Source: an uncultured Coriobacteriaceae bacterium (GTDB lineage: Bacteria; Actinomycetota; Coriobacteriia; Coriobacteriales; Atopobiaceae). From it: a DNA stretch of 64,000 nt. The position numbers and the translations under genes are program-made. Where the stretch lies: the NCBI GenBank assembly GCA_902779675.1, contig CACZCK010000013.1:1-64000 (forward strand), in the 5' to 3' direction. Position 1 is the stretch's first letter; every line of letters starts with the position of its first letter. The notes under the pieces are model-generated. The model was not told the DNA's origin and did no database searches. It saw only the letters and a program-made list of their open reading frames with translations. This document shows, piece after piece, positions 16,914-26,212 of the stretch.

Positions 16914-17171
16914 TTACCAGAGCTCGTCGATGACCTCGCACACGTACGAAAATATGGCTACGCACTCATGCATGTGGTAGCGGGTGCAGGCGACCACGTT
17001 CTCCTGCATCTGGCGGCGCCAGTAGTTGCGCACGTCGGGGCCAAAGCTCTTGCCGCGGCCCACCCATGCGCGCGCGTCGGCCCTGGCCTCGTCGCTCATC
17101 TCGCCGCGCTCGATGTGCACGAGCAGCATGTCGGGAATCATCACGCTGTCAGGAAGGTTGGTCGTGTACAT
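16914..17171 (-). CDS. Small hypothetical protein
   Basis: I chose ATG 17171 (MYTTNLPDSVMIPDMLLVHIERG), which has GGGAGGGACCC upstream; an ATG seven codons earlier has no such site. The 85-residue product has DEARADARAWVGRGKSFGPD in the middle and several His and Cys (ACTRYHMHECVAIF) that could bind metal, though no standard pattern is seen. No membrane segment. Function unknown. Confidence 0.6.
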   Translation of the reverse strand: MYTTNLPDSVMIPDMLLVHIERGEMSDEARADARAWVGRGKSFGPDVRNYWRRQMQENVVACTRYHMHECVAIFSYVCEVIDELW

Positions 17172-17358
17172 GGGTCCCTCCCGTACGGCCATCCAGAATG
17201 CTTGCTTGATTTATGTTATACGCGCTTGCGAGGCGCCTGTCATGCCGCGCAGGCAAAGCATTCGGTACGTGGGTGCGACGCGCACTTGAGACGGGCTGTG
17301 TCCCTACTGGAAACCATATAATGGTTTCAGAATTTGTCTGCATGAGAGAGGCGGAAAC

Positions 17359-18000
17359 ATGGCCGTTGGCGAATCCGAAAAGAACCGAAAGCTGTCCGAG
17401 GCGGAGCAACGCCGCCTGCAGGGCTTCGAGCAGCTGCAGCAGGGCATGGCTGCGCAGGGGTACCGCTGCAACGAGCTGACGGTGAGCATCGTGCGTGCCA
17501 ACATCGTGTCCATGCTCGCCGCCATACCCGTCATGGTGTTGGGCCTGGGCCTGTTCATGGTGGTCAACTTGAACAATGATTGGGGCTTTGACGACGGAGG
17601 CTGGATCGTGCAGATCATCGAGCTTCTGGTGCTCGTGGTGGTGCACGAGGGCATCCATGGGCTCACGTGGTCAATCTTCGCGCCCAACCACCTGTCCGAC
17701 ATCGAGTTCGGCTTCATGAAGGAGTACCTCACGCCGTACTGCACCTGCAAGACCCCGCTGGCCAAGTGGCCCTACATTGCGGGTGCCCTGGCGCCGCTGG
17801 TTCTGCTGGGCATCATTCCCACCGTGGTGGCCATCGCCACGAGCTCGTTCACGCTGCTGGTGACCGGCCTGATCATGATCCTTGCGGCGGGCGGCGACGT
17901 GATGATCGTCTGGATGATCCTGCGCCACCGCACGACGGGCTCCGAGCTGCTGGTGCTCGACCATCCCACGCAGGCGGGCTGCGCGGTCTTCGAGCGCTAG
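17359..18000 (+). CDS. DUF3267-type membrane protein with HExxH
   Basis: A 213-residue membrane protein. A helix near residues 50-70 is followed by VVVHEGIHGLTW, an HExxH zinc-metalloprotease signature at the start of the second helix pair. Two more hydrophobic segments follow (YIAGALAPLVLLGIIPTVVA and LLVTGLIMILAAGGDVMIVW). The GGD near the last helix could supply the third ligand. This is the plan of DUF3267 proteins, which are relatives of intramembrane proteases with unproven activity. It ends at a strong terminator. Confidence 0.8.
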   Translation: MAVGESEKNRKLSEAEQRRLQGFEQLQQGMAAQGYRCNELTVSIVRANIVSMLAAIPVMVLGLGLFMVVNLNNDWGFDDGGWIVQIIELLVLVVVHEGIHGLTWSIFAPNHLSDIEFGFMKEYLTPYCTCKTPLAKWPYIAGALAPLVLLGIIPTVVAIATSSFTLLVTGLIMILAAGGDVMIVWMILRHRTTGSELLVLDHPTQAGCAVFER

Positions 18001-18021
18001 GGGAGAGACACACGAACAGAT

Positions 18022-18055
18022 AGGGCGACCCCCTTCGGCCGAAGGGGGTCGCCCT
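18022..18055. terminator. Bidirectional terminator
   Basis: AGGGCGACCCCCTTC pairs perfectly with GAAGGGGGTCGCCCT around GGCC, a 15-bp stem. It lies between convergent genes. Confidence 0.85.
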
Positions 18056-18093
18056 TGTCATGTGTGGCTAAAGCTCCGCGCTCTGCCTGCGAT

Positions 18094-19593
<1,500 letters not shown>

Positions 19594-19681
19594 CTACGAT
19601 TATTGATGCTGGGGGAGGGGTGTGGGGAGGCCTCTCGGCCAGCGGAGCAAGGGGTGGGTGCGACAAAAAGGGGTAACCCCC

Positions 19682-20860
19682 TGGTACTAAAGATGAGTCA
19701 AGGAGGCCCCCTTTAGCAGGGCGACCTGCGCCACGAGGGTCGCGAGGTCGCGCCGGAACCGCTTCGCCCAGCGGCGCTCGATCCCGCGGTCGTGCCGGTA
19801 GCCCGGGTCCAGCGAGCCCGCGTGCGCTGGCTGCGCCTGCGCGACCCCGCGTATGTCGCGCAGGCGGACGTGCGGCCAGCGGGCGAGCTCCGCGAGCAGG
19901 TCGGCGAGCTGGTCGCCCCTCCTGTGCGAGTACTTCCAGCCGAACTCGTCGAGGTGCTCCTGGAGCCTCCCCGCGGTGACGCCGTGGCAGGTGCCCTGCA
20001 GCTTGGCCTTGAGGTTCGAGACGCAGTGGTGCACGGCGGGCAGCGACGCCTCCGAGTCGCCGTCGGCGGCCGACGGCCGCCCGCGCAGGTCCCAGCCCCC
20101 GGCCAGGGCCTGCCCGTGGGAGGGGTGGGCGTCGAGGCGCACGGGGTGGATGCGGGAGACGTGGGCGGCGCAGAACTCCGACAGGCTCCCCGCGGTGACG
20201 TCGGACAGGGCGCGCGCGACGAGGGCGGAGCCGGAGACGGCCAGCTCGACGGGGGCGTCGCGCAGGCCGCTGCCGGCGTGGCGGACGGCGCCGCCGTTGC
20301 CGCACGGGACGCTGGCGCCGTCGACCTCGACCCAGTCGCCGCCGACCCTGCAGAGCCGCATCGAGAAGCCCATCGCCGCCCTCAGCCGCCTGAGCATCGC
20401 GACCCCCGTCGCGTCGGACACCCCGCACTCCCTGGCGACCGCCTGCGCCGAGGCGCCCCTGGGGTCGGAGCACACCATGTAGGCCGCCCGGAACCACTTC
20501 GTGAGCGGGAGCCTGGTGTGGGCTATGAGCGTCCCGCTGGTCGCGGAGAACTGCCAGGAGCAGCCCGCGCACCTGAACTCCCTGCGCCCGGCCACGCGGG
20601 CGTAGGAGCGGCACCCGCACCTCGGGCACTCGAACCCGCCGGGCCACCTGAGCGCGATCATGTGGGCCTCGCAGGCCCCCTCCGTGCCGAACCTCCCGAC
20701 GAGCTCCGCCATGTTCCCCGCTATCCCGCGCGGCGCGTTCTGCGCCGCGGACCTGGCTGTCGACGCCATCGTGCCCCCTCTGGCCGCATCCGCAACTGGG
20801 GGCATTGTCACCGAGCGCCGTGACAAGAACGGGGCTCCCCTTGACTCATCTTTAGTACTA
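19682..20860. mobile_element. IS1595-type insertion sequence, 1,179 bp
   Basis: The ends are near-perfect inverted repeats: TGGTACTAAAGATGAGTC at the left and, reversed, TAGTACTAAAGATGAGTC at the right. Both ends abut GGGGTAACCCCC (19670-19681 and 20861-20872), a 12-base direct repeat that is either a long target duplication or a shorter one widened by the palindromic site. The element is intact, with one full transposase gene. It split a terminator hairpin, AAAAGGGG-TAAC-CCCCTTTT in the rebuilt site. Confidence 0.85.
19687..20769 (-). CDS. IS1595-family (ISXO2-like) transposase
   Basis: A 360-residue transposase read from ATG 20769, which has AGAGGGGGCACG upstream; an upstream ATG would add 19 residues. 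It has an N-terminal zinc ribbon (FECPRCGCRSYA ... FRCAGCSWQFSATSGT) and the usual ISXO2-like start of the catalytic core, GGDWVEVDGASVPCG. The C-terminal part has HHCVSNLKAKLQGTCHGV and HLDEFGWKYSHRR, a family hallmark. Length is normal and no frameshift is seen, so it may be active. Confidence 0.88.
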   Translation of the reverse strand: MASTARSAAQNAPRGIAGNMAELVGRFGTEGACEAHMIALRWPGGFECPRCGCRSYARVAGRREFRCAGCSWQFSATSGTLIAHTRLPLTKWFRAAYMVCSDPRGASAQAVARECGVSDATGVAMLRRLRAAMGFSMRLCRVGGDWVEVDGASVPCGNGGAVRHAGSGLRDAPVELAVSGSALVARALSDVTAGSLSEFCAAHVSRIHPVRLDAHPSHGQALAGGWDLRGRPSAADGDSEASLPAVHHCVSNLKAKLQGTCHGVTAGRLQEHLDEFGWKYSHRRGDQLADLLAELARWPHVRLRDIRGVAQAQPAHAGSLDPGYRHDRGIERRWAKRFRRDLATLVAQVALLKGASLTHL

Positions 20861-20886
20861 GGGGTAACCCCCTTTTATTCACGTGC

Positions 20887-21168
20887 TTACGTCCAGAGCA
20901 GGACCATGGCTGCAATGACCAGGCCAAAGACAACGATATAGACCATGCCTATGGAAAGCGCTCCCCTGAGGACGCCCAGGATCACCATCAGGCGCTCCTC
21001 GGGGCTCTGCAGCTCCTCGGCAAAGTCGCTCTGCAGGGGCTCGGGGGCCATGGTCTTGGCGCCGCGCGTGCTGCGGGGAGCCCACAGGGGCTGCCGTGCA
21101 TCGCGAACGCCGGACATGTCGGCGATCGTGTAGTTGTCGTCTTCCATGTCCGGCGTTCGCTTGCTCAT
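20887..21168 (-). CDS. Small membrane protein
   Basis: A 93-residue protein with a polar N-terminus (MSKRTPDMEDDNYTIADMSG) and a single C-terminal membrane helix of about 25 residues (IGMVYIVVFGLVIAAMVLLW). It follows oppF by about 37 bases on the same strand and is probably the last gene of the opp operon. Role unknown; a tail-anchored accessory of the transporter is one option. Confidence 0.65.
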   Translation of the reverse strand: MSKRTPDMEDDNYTIADMSGVRDARQPLWAPRSTRGAKTMAPEPLQSDFAEELQSPEERLMVILGVLRGALSIGMVYIVVFGLVIAAMVLLWT

Positions 21169-21205
21169 GCGTTCGTTCCTGTCTACAGCCGTTGCTGCGG
21201 GGCCT

Positions 21206-22258
21206 CTACTCGGCCGTGGTTTCGTCCCCTGCGGCCTTCTCGGCCACGCTGGGAACGTCGTCGTACAGATGGCACACCACGTAGTGCCCCGGCTCGATCT
21301 CCTTCTGCTGCGGCGCCACGTGCTTGCAGCACTCCATGCACTTGCTGCAGCGGGTGTGGAACTTGCAGCCCTCGGGCGGGTTGGCCGGGCTGGGGATCGA
21401 CCCCTCCAGCACGATGCGGTTCATCTTGGCATCGGGGTCGGGGATGGGGATGGCGCTGAACAGGGCCTCGGTGTAGGGGTGCAGCGGGTTGGCAAAGATG
21501 TCCTTCTTCTCGCCGTACTCCACGAGGTTGCCCAGGTACATGACGCCCACGGTGTCGGAGATGTGCTCAACGACCGAGAGGTCGTGGCTGATGAAGAGGT
21601 ACGTGAGCTTGCGCTGCTCCTGCAGATCGTTGAGCAGGTTGATGATCTGCGCCTGGATCGACACGTCGAGTGCCGAGACGGGCTCGTCGCACACCACGAA
21701 CTCGGGGTTGAGCGCGAGGGCGCGGGCGATGCAGATGCGCTGGCGCTGGCCGCCGCTGAACTCGTGCGGGTAGCGTTCCTTCTGGAAGGGCTGCAGGCCG
21801 CACTGGTCCATGACCTCGTCGACGTAGTCGTCGAGCTCGCTCTTGGGCACCAGGCCGTGCTCGCGCACCGCCTCGCCGATGATCTCGGAGATGGGCAGGC
21901 GCGGCGACAGGCTGCTGAACGGGTCCTGGAAGATGATCTGCATCTTGGTGCGCAGGTGACGAAGCTCCTCCTTGGAGAGGTCGTACACCTCCTTGCCGTT
22001 GAACAGCACGTCGCCGCCCGTCTTCTCGCCAGACAGGCGCAGGATGGTGCGGCCGGTGGTGGTCTTGCCACAGCCGGACTCGCCCACGAGACCCATGGTG
22101 GTGCCGCGCTTGAGGTTGAACGTCACGCCGTCGACGGCCTTCACATGGCCCACGACGCGGTTCATCATGCCGCCCTTGATGGGGAAGTACTTCTTGAGGT
22201 CGCGTACCTGCAAGATGTAGTCGGGATCGTTGACGAGCTTGTCGGTTGCCTCGCTCAT
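21206..22258 (-). CDS. oppF: Oligopeptide ABC transporter, ATPase OppF
   Basis: A 350-residue ATPase on the cytosolic face of the peptide importer. Walker A is [11 protein letters not shown], the signature is FSGGQRQRI, and Walker B is [12 protein letters not shown]. The C-terminal oligopeptide-transporter extension holds [14 protein letters not shown], the cysteine cluster that in this subfamily can bind an iron-sulfur cluster. Its ATG overlaps the stop of oppD by four bases, so the pair is coupled. The second ATP site is given by OppD. Confidence 0.93.
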   Translation of the reverse strand: MSEATDKLVNDPDYILQVRDLKKYFPIKGGMMNRVVGHVKAVDGVTFNLKRGTTMGLVGESGCGKTTTGRTILRLSGEKTGGDVLFNGKEVYDLSKEELRHLRTKMQIIFQDPFSSLSPRLPISEIIGEAVREHGLVPKSELDDYVDEVMDQCGLQPFQKERYPHEFSGGQRQRICIARALALNPEFVVCDEPVSALDVSIQAQIINLLNDLQEQRKLTYLFISHDLSVVEHISDTVGVMYLGNLVEYGEKKDIFANPLHPYTEALFSAIPIPDPDAKMNRIVLEGSIPSPANPPEGCKFHTRCSKCMECCKHVAPQQKEIEPGHYVVCHLYDDVPSVAEKAAGDETTAE

Positions 22259-23460
22259 GCGGACGCACCTCCCATGCCAAATGCGCTCATGTCGTCCTTG
22301 CCGTCTGCGGCAGCCTCTGCACGATGCTCCTCGTAGTAGCGGTAGCAGCTGACCTTGTGCGTGTCGGACAGGCTGATCTCGCAGGGATACTCGCCATCGC
22401 AGCAGGCCAGACGACGGTCGCAGCGGTCGCGGAAGTAGCAGTAGTCGGGCATGTTGATGGGGTTGGGAACCTTGCCCGGAATGGAGAAGAGCTTCTCCAC
22501 CTCGCGGCCCACCACGGGTTTGGAGGCCATGAGGCCGATGGTGTAGGGGTGCGCCGGGTGATGGAAGATGTCCTCGGCGGTGCCCTTCTCCACCACGCGG
22601 CCGGCGTACATGACCACCACGTAGTCGGCCATCTCGGCGATGACGCCCAGGTCGTGGGTGATGAGCATGATGGACGAGTTGATGCGGTCCTTGAGGTTGC
22701 GCAGCAGGTCCAGGATCTGGGCCTGGATGGTCACGTCAAGGGCGGTGGTGGGCTCGTCGGCGATGATGATCTTGGGGTTGCAGGCCAGTGCCATGGCGAT
22801 CATGATGCGCTGGCGCATGCCGCCGGAGAGCTCGTGGGGGAACATGCCCGCCACGCCCTCGGCGTTGGCGATGCCGACCATCTCGATGGCCTCGATGGTG
22901 CGGCGACGGATCTCCTCGGGGCTCTTGCCCTCGCCGTCGTGCAGGGCGATGACCTCGTCGACCTGGTCGCCGATGCGGAAGACCGGGTTGAGGGAGGTCA
23001 TGGGCTCCTGGAAGATCATGGAGATGTAGTTGCCGCGCAGGTGCTGCATGTGCTCCTGCGTGATCTTGGTGATGTCGTAGGCCTTGTCGCCCAGGTTGAG
23101 GCGGATCTCGCCCGAGACAATCTGGCCCTGCGGGCGCTGCAGCAGCTGCATCAGGCTGAGCGAGGTCACGGACTTGCCGCAGCCGGACTCGCCCACCACC
23201 CCGACGACCTTGCCCTGCGGGACGTTGAAGCTCACGCCGTCAACGGAGCGAACCGTGCCGTTGTCGGTGAAGAAGTAGGTGTGCAGGTCGTCGAACTCCA
23301 CGGCGTTGGCCGGGTCGTGCATCTTGGTGAGGAACTCGCTCTCGGGCACGCCCTTGCGCTTCCACTTCTTCTCGTACTCGCTGGTGATCTTGCGGTTTGC
23401 CTTTGAGATGGCGCGCGACTCGCGTGCGGAAAGGTATCCGTCGTTCTTCTTCTTTGCCAT
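22255..23460 (-). CDS. oppD: Oligopeptide ABC transporter, ATPase OppD
   Basis: A 401-residue ATPase. About 55 extra basic residues (LSARESRAISKANRKITSEY) precede the ABC domain. Walker A is GESGCGKSVTS, signature LSGGMRQRI, Walker B KIIIADEPTTALD. The C-terminal extension again has a Cys cluster (CYFRDRCDRRLACC). It forms the heterodimer with OppF. Thirteen bases separate it from oppC. Confidence 0.93.
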   Translation of the reverse strand: MAKKKNDGYLSARESRAISKANRKITSEYEKKWKRKGVPESEFLTKMHDPANAVEFDDLHTYFFTDNGTVRSVDGVSFNVPQGKVVGVVGESGCGKSVTSLSLMQLLQRPQGQIVSGEIRLNLGDKAYDITKITQEHMQHLRGNYISMIFQEPMTSLNPVFRIGDQVDEVIALHDGEGKSPEEIRRRTIEAIEMVGIANAEGVAGMFPHELSGGMRQRIMIAMALACNPKIIIADEPTTALDVTIQAQILDLLRNLKDRINSSIMLITHDLGVIAEMADYVVVMYAGRVVEKGTAEDIFHHPAHPYTIGLMASKPVVGREVEKLFSIPGKVPNPINMPDYCYFRDRCDRRLACCDGEYPCEISLSDTHKVSCYRYYEEHRAEAAADGKDDMSAFGMGGASA

Positions 23461-23473
23461 GAGTTGCGCCTCC

Positions 23474-25063
23474 TTACCTGTTCATCTTGGGGTCGAAGGC
23501 GTCACGCAGGCCGTCGCCCACCAGGTTAAAGGCCAGGACCGTGGCCAGCAGGCAGACGCCTGCCGGGATCCAGATGAACCAGTAGTTGGTGAGCACGTAG
23601 GTGTCGTTGACGTCGTTGATGATGTTGCCCCACGAGGCGAACGGGAACTTGACGCCCAGGCCGAGGAACGAGAGCGTGGCCTCGGTGATGATCGTGGAAC
23701 CCAGGCTCATGGTCATGGTGACGATGAGCTGCGGGATCACGTTGGGGATCAGGTGACGGAAGATGCGGCGGGACGCACGGATGCCCGTGGCCTCGGCGGC
23801 CGTCATGAACTCCTGCTCGCGCAGCGACAGGATCTGGCCGCGCACCAGGCGCGCGATGCCAGCCCAGCCCAAGAAGCCCAGCAGCAGCATGAGGTAGAGC
23901 ATGCGAATCTGCGGGTCGACGCGCATGGCGTCCATGGTGGCGCCCAGGATGATGATGATCGGCATCGACGGGATGCAGTAGAACACGTCGACGATGCGCA
24001 TGATCAGGTTGTCGACCCATCCGCCCTTGTAGCCGGAGATGCCGCCCAGGATGACGCCGATGATCGTCTCGATGAACACGACGATGAAGCCGATGTAGAG
24101 CGAGACGCGGCCGCCGTACATGAGGCGCGTGAGCATGTCCATGCCGTTGCGGTCGGTGCCCAGGGGGTGCTCCGCACTGGGGGCGGAGTAGGTGTCGAAG
24201 ACCTTGGTCGAGACCGACTGCATGACCGACCAGCTGCTGGTGCCGGCATCATACTTGAGCAGGTAGGTGGCCTCCTCGCCCTCATCGTTGGTGAAGGAGA
24301 ACTTGTTGTCGCCGGCCTCGATGGCCTCGATGAGCTGCTCCTTGAACTGACGGGTCAGGAAGACGTCCTTCATGATGGCCTGCACCACGTAGCGGCTGGC
24401 GTAGGCAACTTCGGTCTCGCCGTCCAGCACGGTGCCGCCGTCGTCGATCGTGTAGCTGGTGCCCTCGTAGTCGAAGGTGCCCTTGCCCTCGGCGATGGCG
24501 GTGAGGACGGCCCGCTGGAACGCGAAGGGCAGCTTCTCGTTGCCGGTGGACGAGCTCACGGTGTCATAGGTGGCAAGCGCGATGGGCTCGGTCTGGCCGT
24601 CTACGTAGAGCGCAAAGAGCTCGTCGCTGAGCTTCTCGTAGCGATAGGTGACGCCAGAGGCCTCGAAGGTGTCCTCGCCCTTCTTCTGAGCGAGCACGAA
24701 CTTGGCGCGCGCCACGGAGGGGAAGTCGGAGTCGTTCTGGGCCACATAGCGTAGGTCTTTGTTCTCTGCCACGGCAGCCCACTGCTTGTTCTGACTGTCA
24801 TAGCGATAGAAGAGCTGGTCCTCGCGATACGGGCTCAGGAGTCCGCCGACAAACGAGAACACGAACATGAAGGCCAGGATGATCAGGCCAGTCACGGCGA
24901 CGCGGTTGCGCAGGAAGCGCTTGACCACCAGCGCGGTGGGGGAGAGGGTCTTGACGCGACGATCGTCGTTGAGCGAGTAGTCCTCTGTGGTGCCTTGGGC
25001 GTTCTGCTCCTGCTCGAGGACGTTCTCGAGCATCTGGTCGGTGTTGTCCGTCTTGTTAGCCAT
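23474..25063 (-). CDS. oppC: Oligopeptide ABC transporter, permease OppC with large external insertion
   Basis: A 529-residue permease, against about 300 for usual OppC. The cytosolic N-tail and first helix (VTGLIILAFMFVFSFVGGLL) are followed by an insertion of some 200 residues (about 85-295) before the normal HPLGTDRNGMDML region. The rest is standard: five helices with the EAA loop TAAEATGIRASRRIFRHLIP. The insert lies outside the cell, is beta-rich, and repeats a short pattern (SGVTYRYEK, EGTSYTIDD). It may contact OppA or handle substrate. Confidence 0.9.
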   Translation of the reverse strand: MANKTDNTDQMLENVLEQEQNAQGTTEDYSLNDDRRVKTLSPTALVVKRFLRNRVAVTGLIILAFMFVFSFVGGLLSPYREDQLFYRYDSQNKQWAAVAENKDLRYVAQNDSDFPSVARAKFVLAQKKGEDTFEASGVTYRYEKLSDELFALYVDGQTEPIALATYDTVSSSTGNEKLPFAFQRAVLTAIAEGKGTFDYEGTSYTIDDGGTVLDGETEVAYASRYVVQAIMKDVFLTRQFKEQLIEAIEAGDNKFSFTNDEGEEATYLLKYDAGTSSWSVMQSVSTKVFDTYSAPSAEHPLGTDRNGMDMLTRLMYGGRVSLYIGFIVVFIETIIGVILGGISGYKGGWVDNLIMRIVDVFYCIPSMPIIIILGATMDAMRVDPQIRMLYLMLLLGFLGWAGIARLVRGQILSLREQEFMTAAEATGIRASRRIFRHLIPNVIPQLIVTMTMSLGSTIITEATLSFLGLGVKFPFASWGNIINDVNDTYVLTNYWFIWIPAGVCLLATVLAFNLVGDGLRDAFDPKMNR

Positions 25064-25075
25064 GAGTCACCTCCC

Positions 25076-26062
25076 TTACGCGATTCGCACGCGCGGATCG
25101 ACCACGGCGTAGAGAATGTCGGATATCAGGTTGCCGAGCAGCGTGAGGATGGCCATGAAGACCAGGTAGAACATGGAGAACGGGATGTCGCCCGCCACCA
25201 TGGACTGGTAGGACACAAAGCCGATGCCCGGAATGGAGTAGAGCGTCTCGGTAATCAGTGCGCCGGCGAACAGGCCCGGCAGCGAGCCACCCAGCATGGT
25301 GACCAGCGGGATGAGCGTGTTGCGGAAGGCGTGGTGGTAGATGACCCTGCTCTCGGGCAGGCCCTTGGCGCGCGCCGTGCGGATGTAGTCGGCGTTGAGC
25401 ACCTCGAGCATGTTGGTGCGCGTGTAGCGCATGAGCGAGCCGATGGAGATGACCACCAGCGTCACGATGGGCAGCACCAGGTGGTTGGCGCGGTCAAAGA
25501 ACTGGCCGATGGGCGAGAGCTGCTCATAGTGACGTCCGATGAGGCCGCCTAGGTCGAACCAGCCCAGCTTGACGCAGAACAGCAGCTTGAGCAGCGACGC
25601 AAAGAAGAAGGTCGGCAGCGAGAAGCAGGCCAGGGCCACGATGGTGATGGTGTAGTCCACCTTGGTGTATTGCTTGGTGGCTGCGATGACGCCCAGCGGA
25701 ATGGCGATGATGATCTCGAAGAAGAAGGCGATGGCGCCCATGATGAACGAGATCCAGACGGAGTCCGCGAACTTCTCGGTCACGGGCACGGTCCACTTCC
25801 AGGAGTCGCCGAAGTCGCCACGCAGGGCACGGCCGCACCACGAGAGGAAGCCGGGGATGATGCCCTTGTCCATGCCATAGGTGGCCGAAAGCTGGGCCAT
25901 CCACTCTTCGAAGCTCTTGGAGCCGGGCTGCTGGGACTTGGCGCGTGCGACCTGCTCGAGGTACGAGGTGGGCAGGCAGCGCATCAGCGCATAAATGATG
26001 AAGGCAACGACTACAAGGATGACAACCGATTGGAGTAGTCGTTTGAGGATGAACTTTCTCAC
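25076..26062 (-). CDS. oppB: Oligopeptide ABC transporter, permease OppB
   Basis: A 328-residue permease with six membrane helices. I start at GTG 26062 (the residues read VRKFILKRLLQSVVILVVV), because GAGGTGAAACCTCC lies upstream and the longer frame adds unrelated residues. The first helix and ALMRCLPTSY are typical of OppB. The EAA loop is TARAKGLPESRVIYHHAFRN. It is separated from oppA by a 23-bp hairpin, which should lower its expression relative to the binding protein. Confidence 0.92.
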   Translation of the reverse strand: MRKFILKRLLQSVVILVVVAFIIYALMRCLPTSYLEQVARAKSQQPGSKSFEEWMAQLSATYGMDKGIIPGFLSWCGRALRGDFGDSWKWTVPVTEKFADSVWISFIMGAIAFFFEIIIAIPLGVIAATKQYTKVDYTITIVALACFSLPTFFFASLLKLLFCVKLGWFDLGGLIGRHYEQLSPIGQFFDRANHLVLPIVTLVVISIGSLMRYTRTNMLEVLNADYIRTARAKGLPESRVIYHHAFRNTLIPLVTMLGGSLPGLFAGALITETLYSIPGIGFVSYQSMVAGDIPFSMFYLVFMAILTLLGNLISDILYAVVDPRVRIA

Positions 26063-26119
26063 GGAGGTTTCACCTCGCTTGATGATTGGGAAGGGCGAGC
26101 GCGAATGGTACGGGCGCAA

Positions 26120-26177
26120 GACACTGAGGGGTAACCCCTTTCTGCCGTTGGGCGGAAAGGGGTTACCCCTCAGTGTC
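26120..26177 (-). terminator. Strong hairpin between oppA and oppB
   Basis: A perfect 23-bp stem (26120-26142 with 26155-26177) with a 12-base loop. It contains the GGGGTAACCCC motif also found at the insertion sequence. As it lies inside the opp operon it is likely a partial terminator or an RNA-stabilising hairpin after the binding-protein message. Confidence 0.8.
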
Positions 26178-26212
26178 CCCCGGTGACCTGAGCCCCCGGG
26201 GGACGGAAGGAA

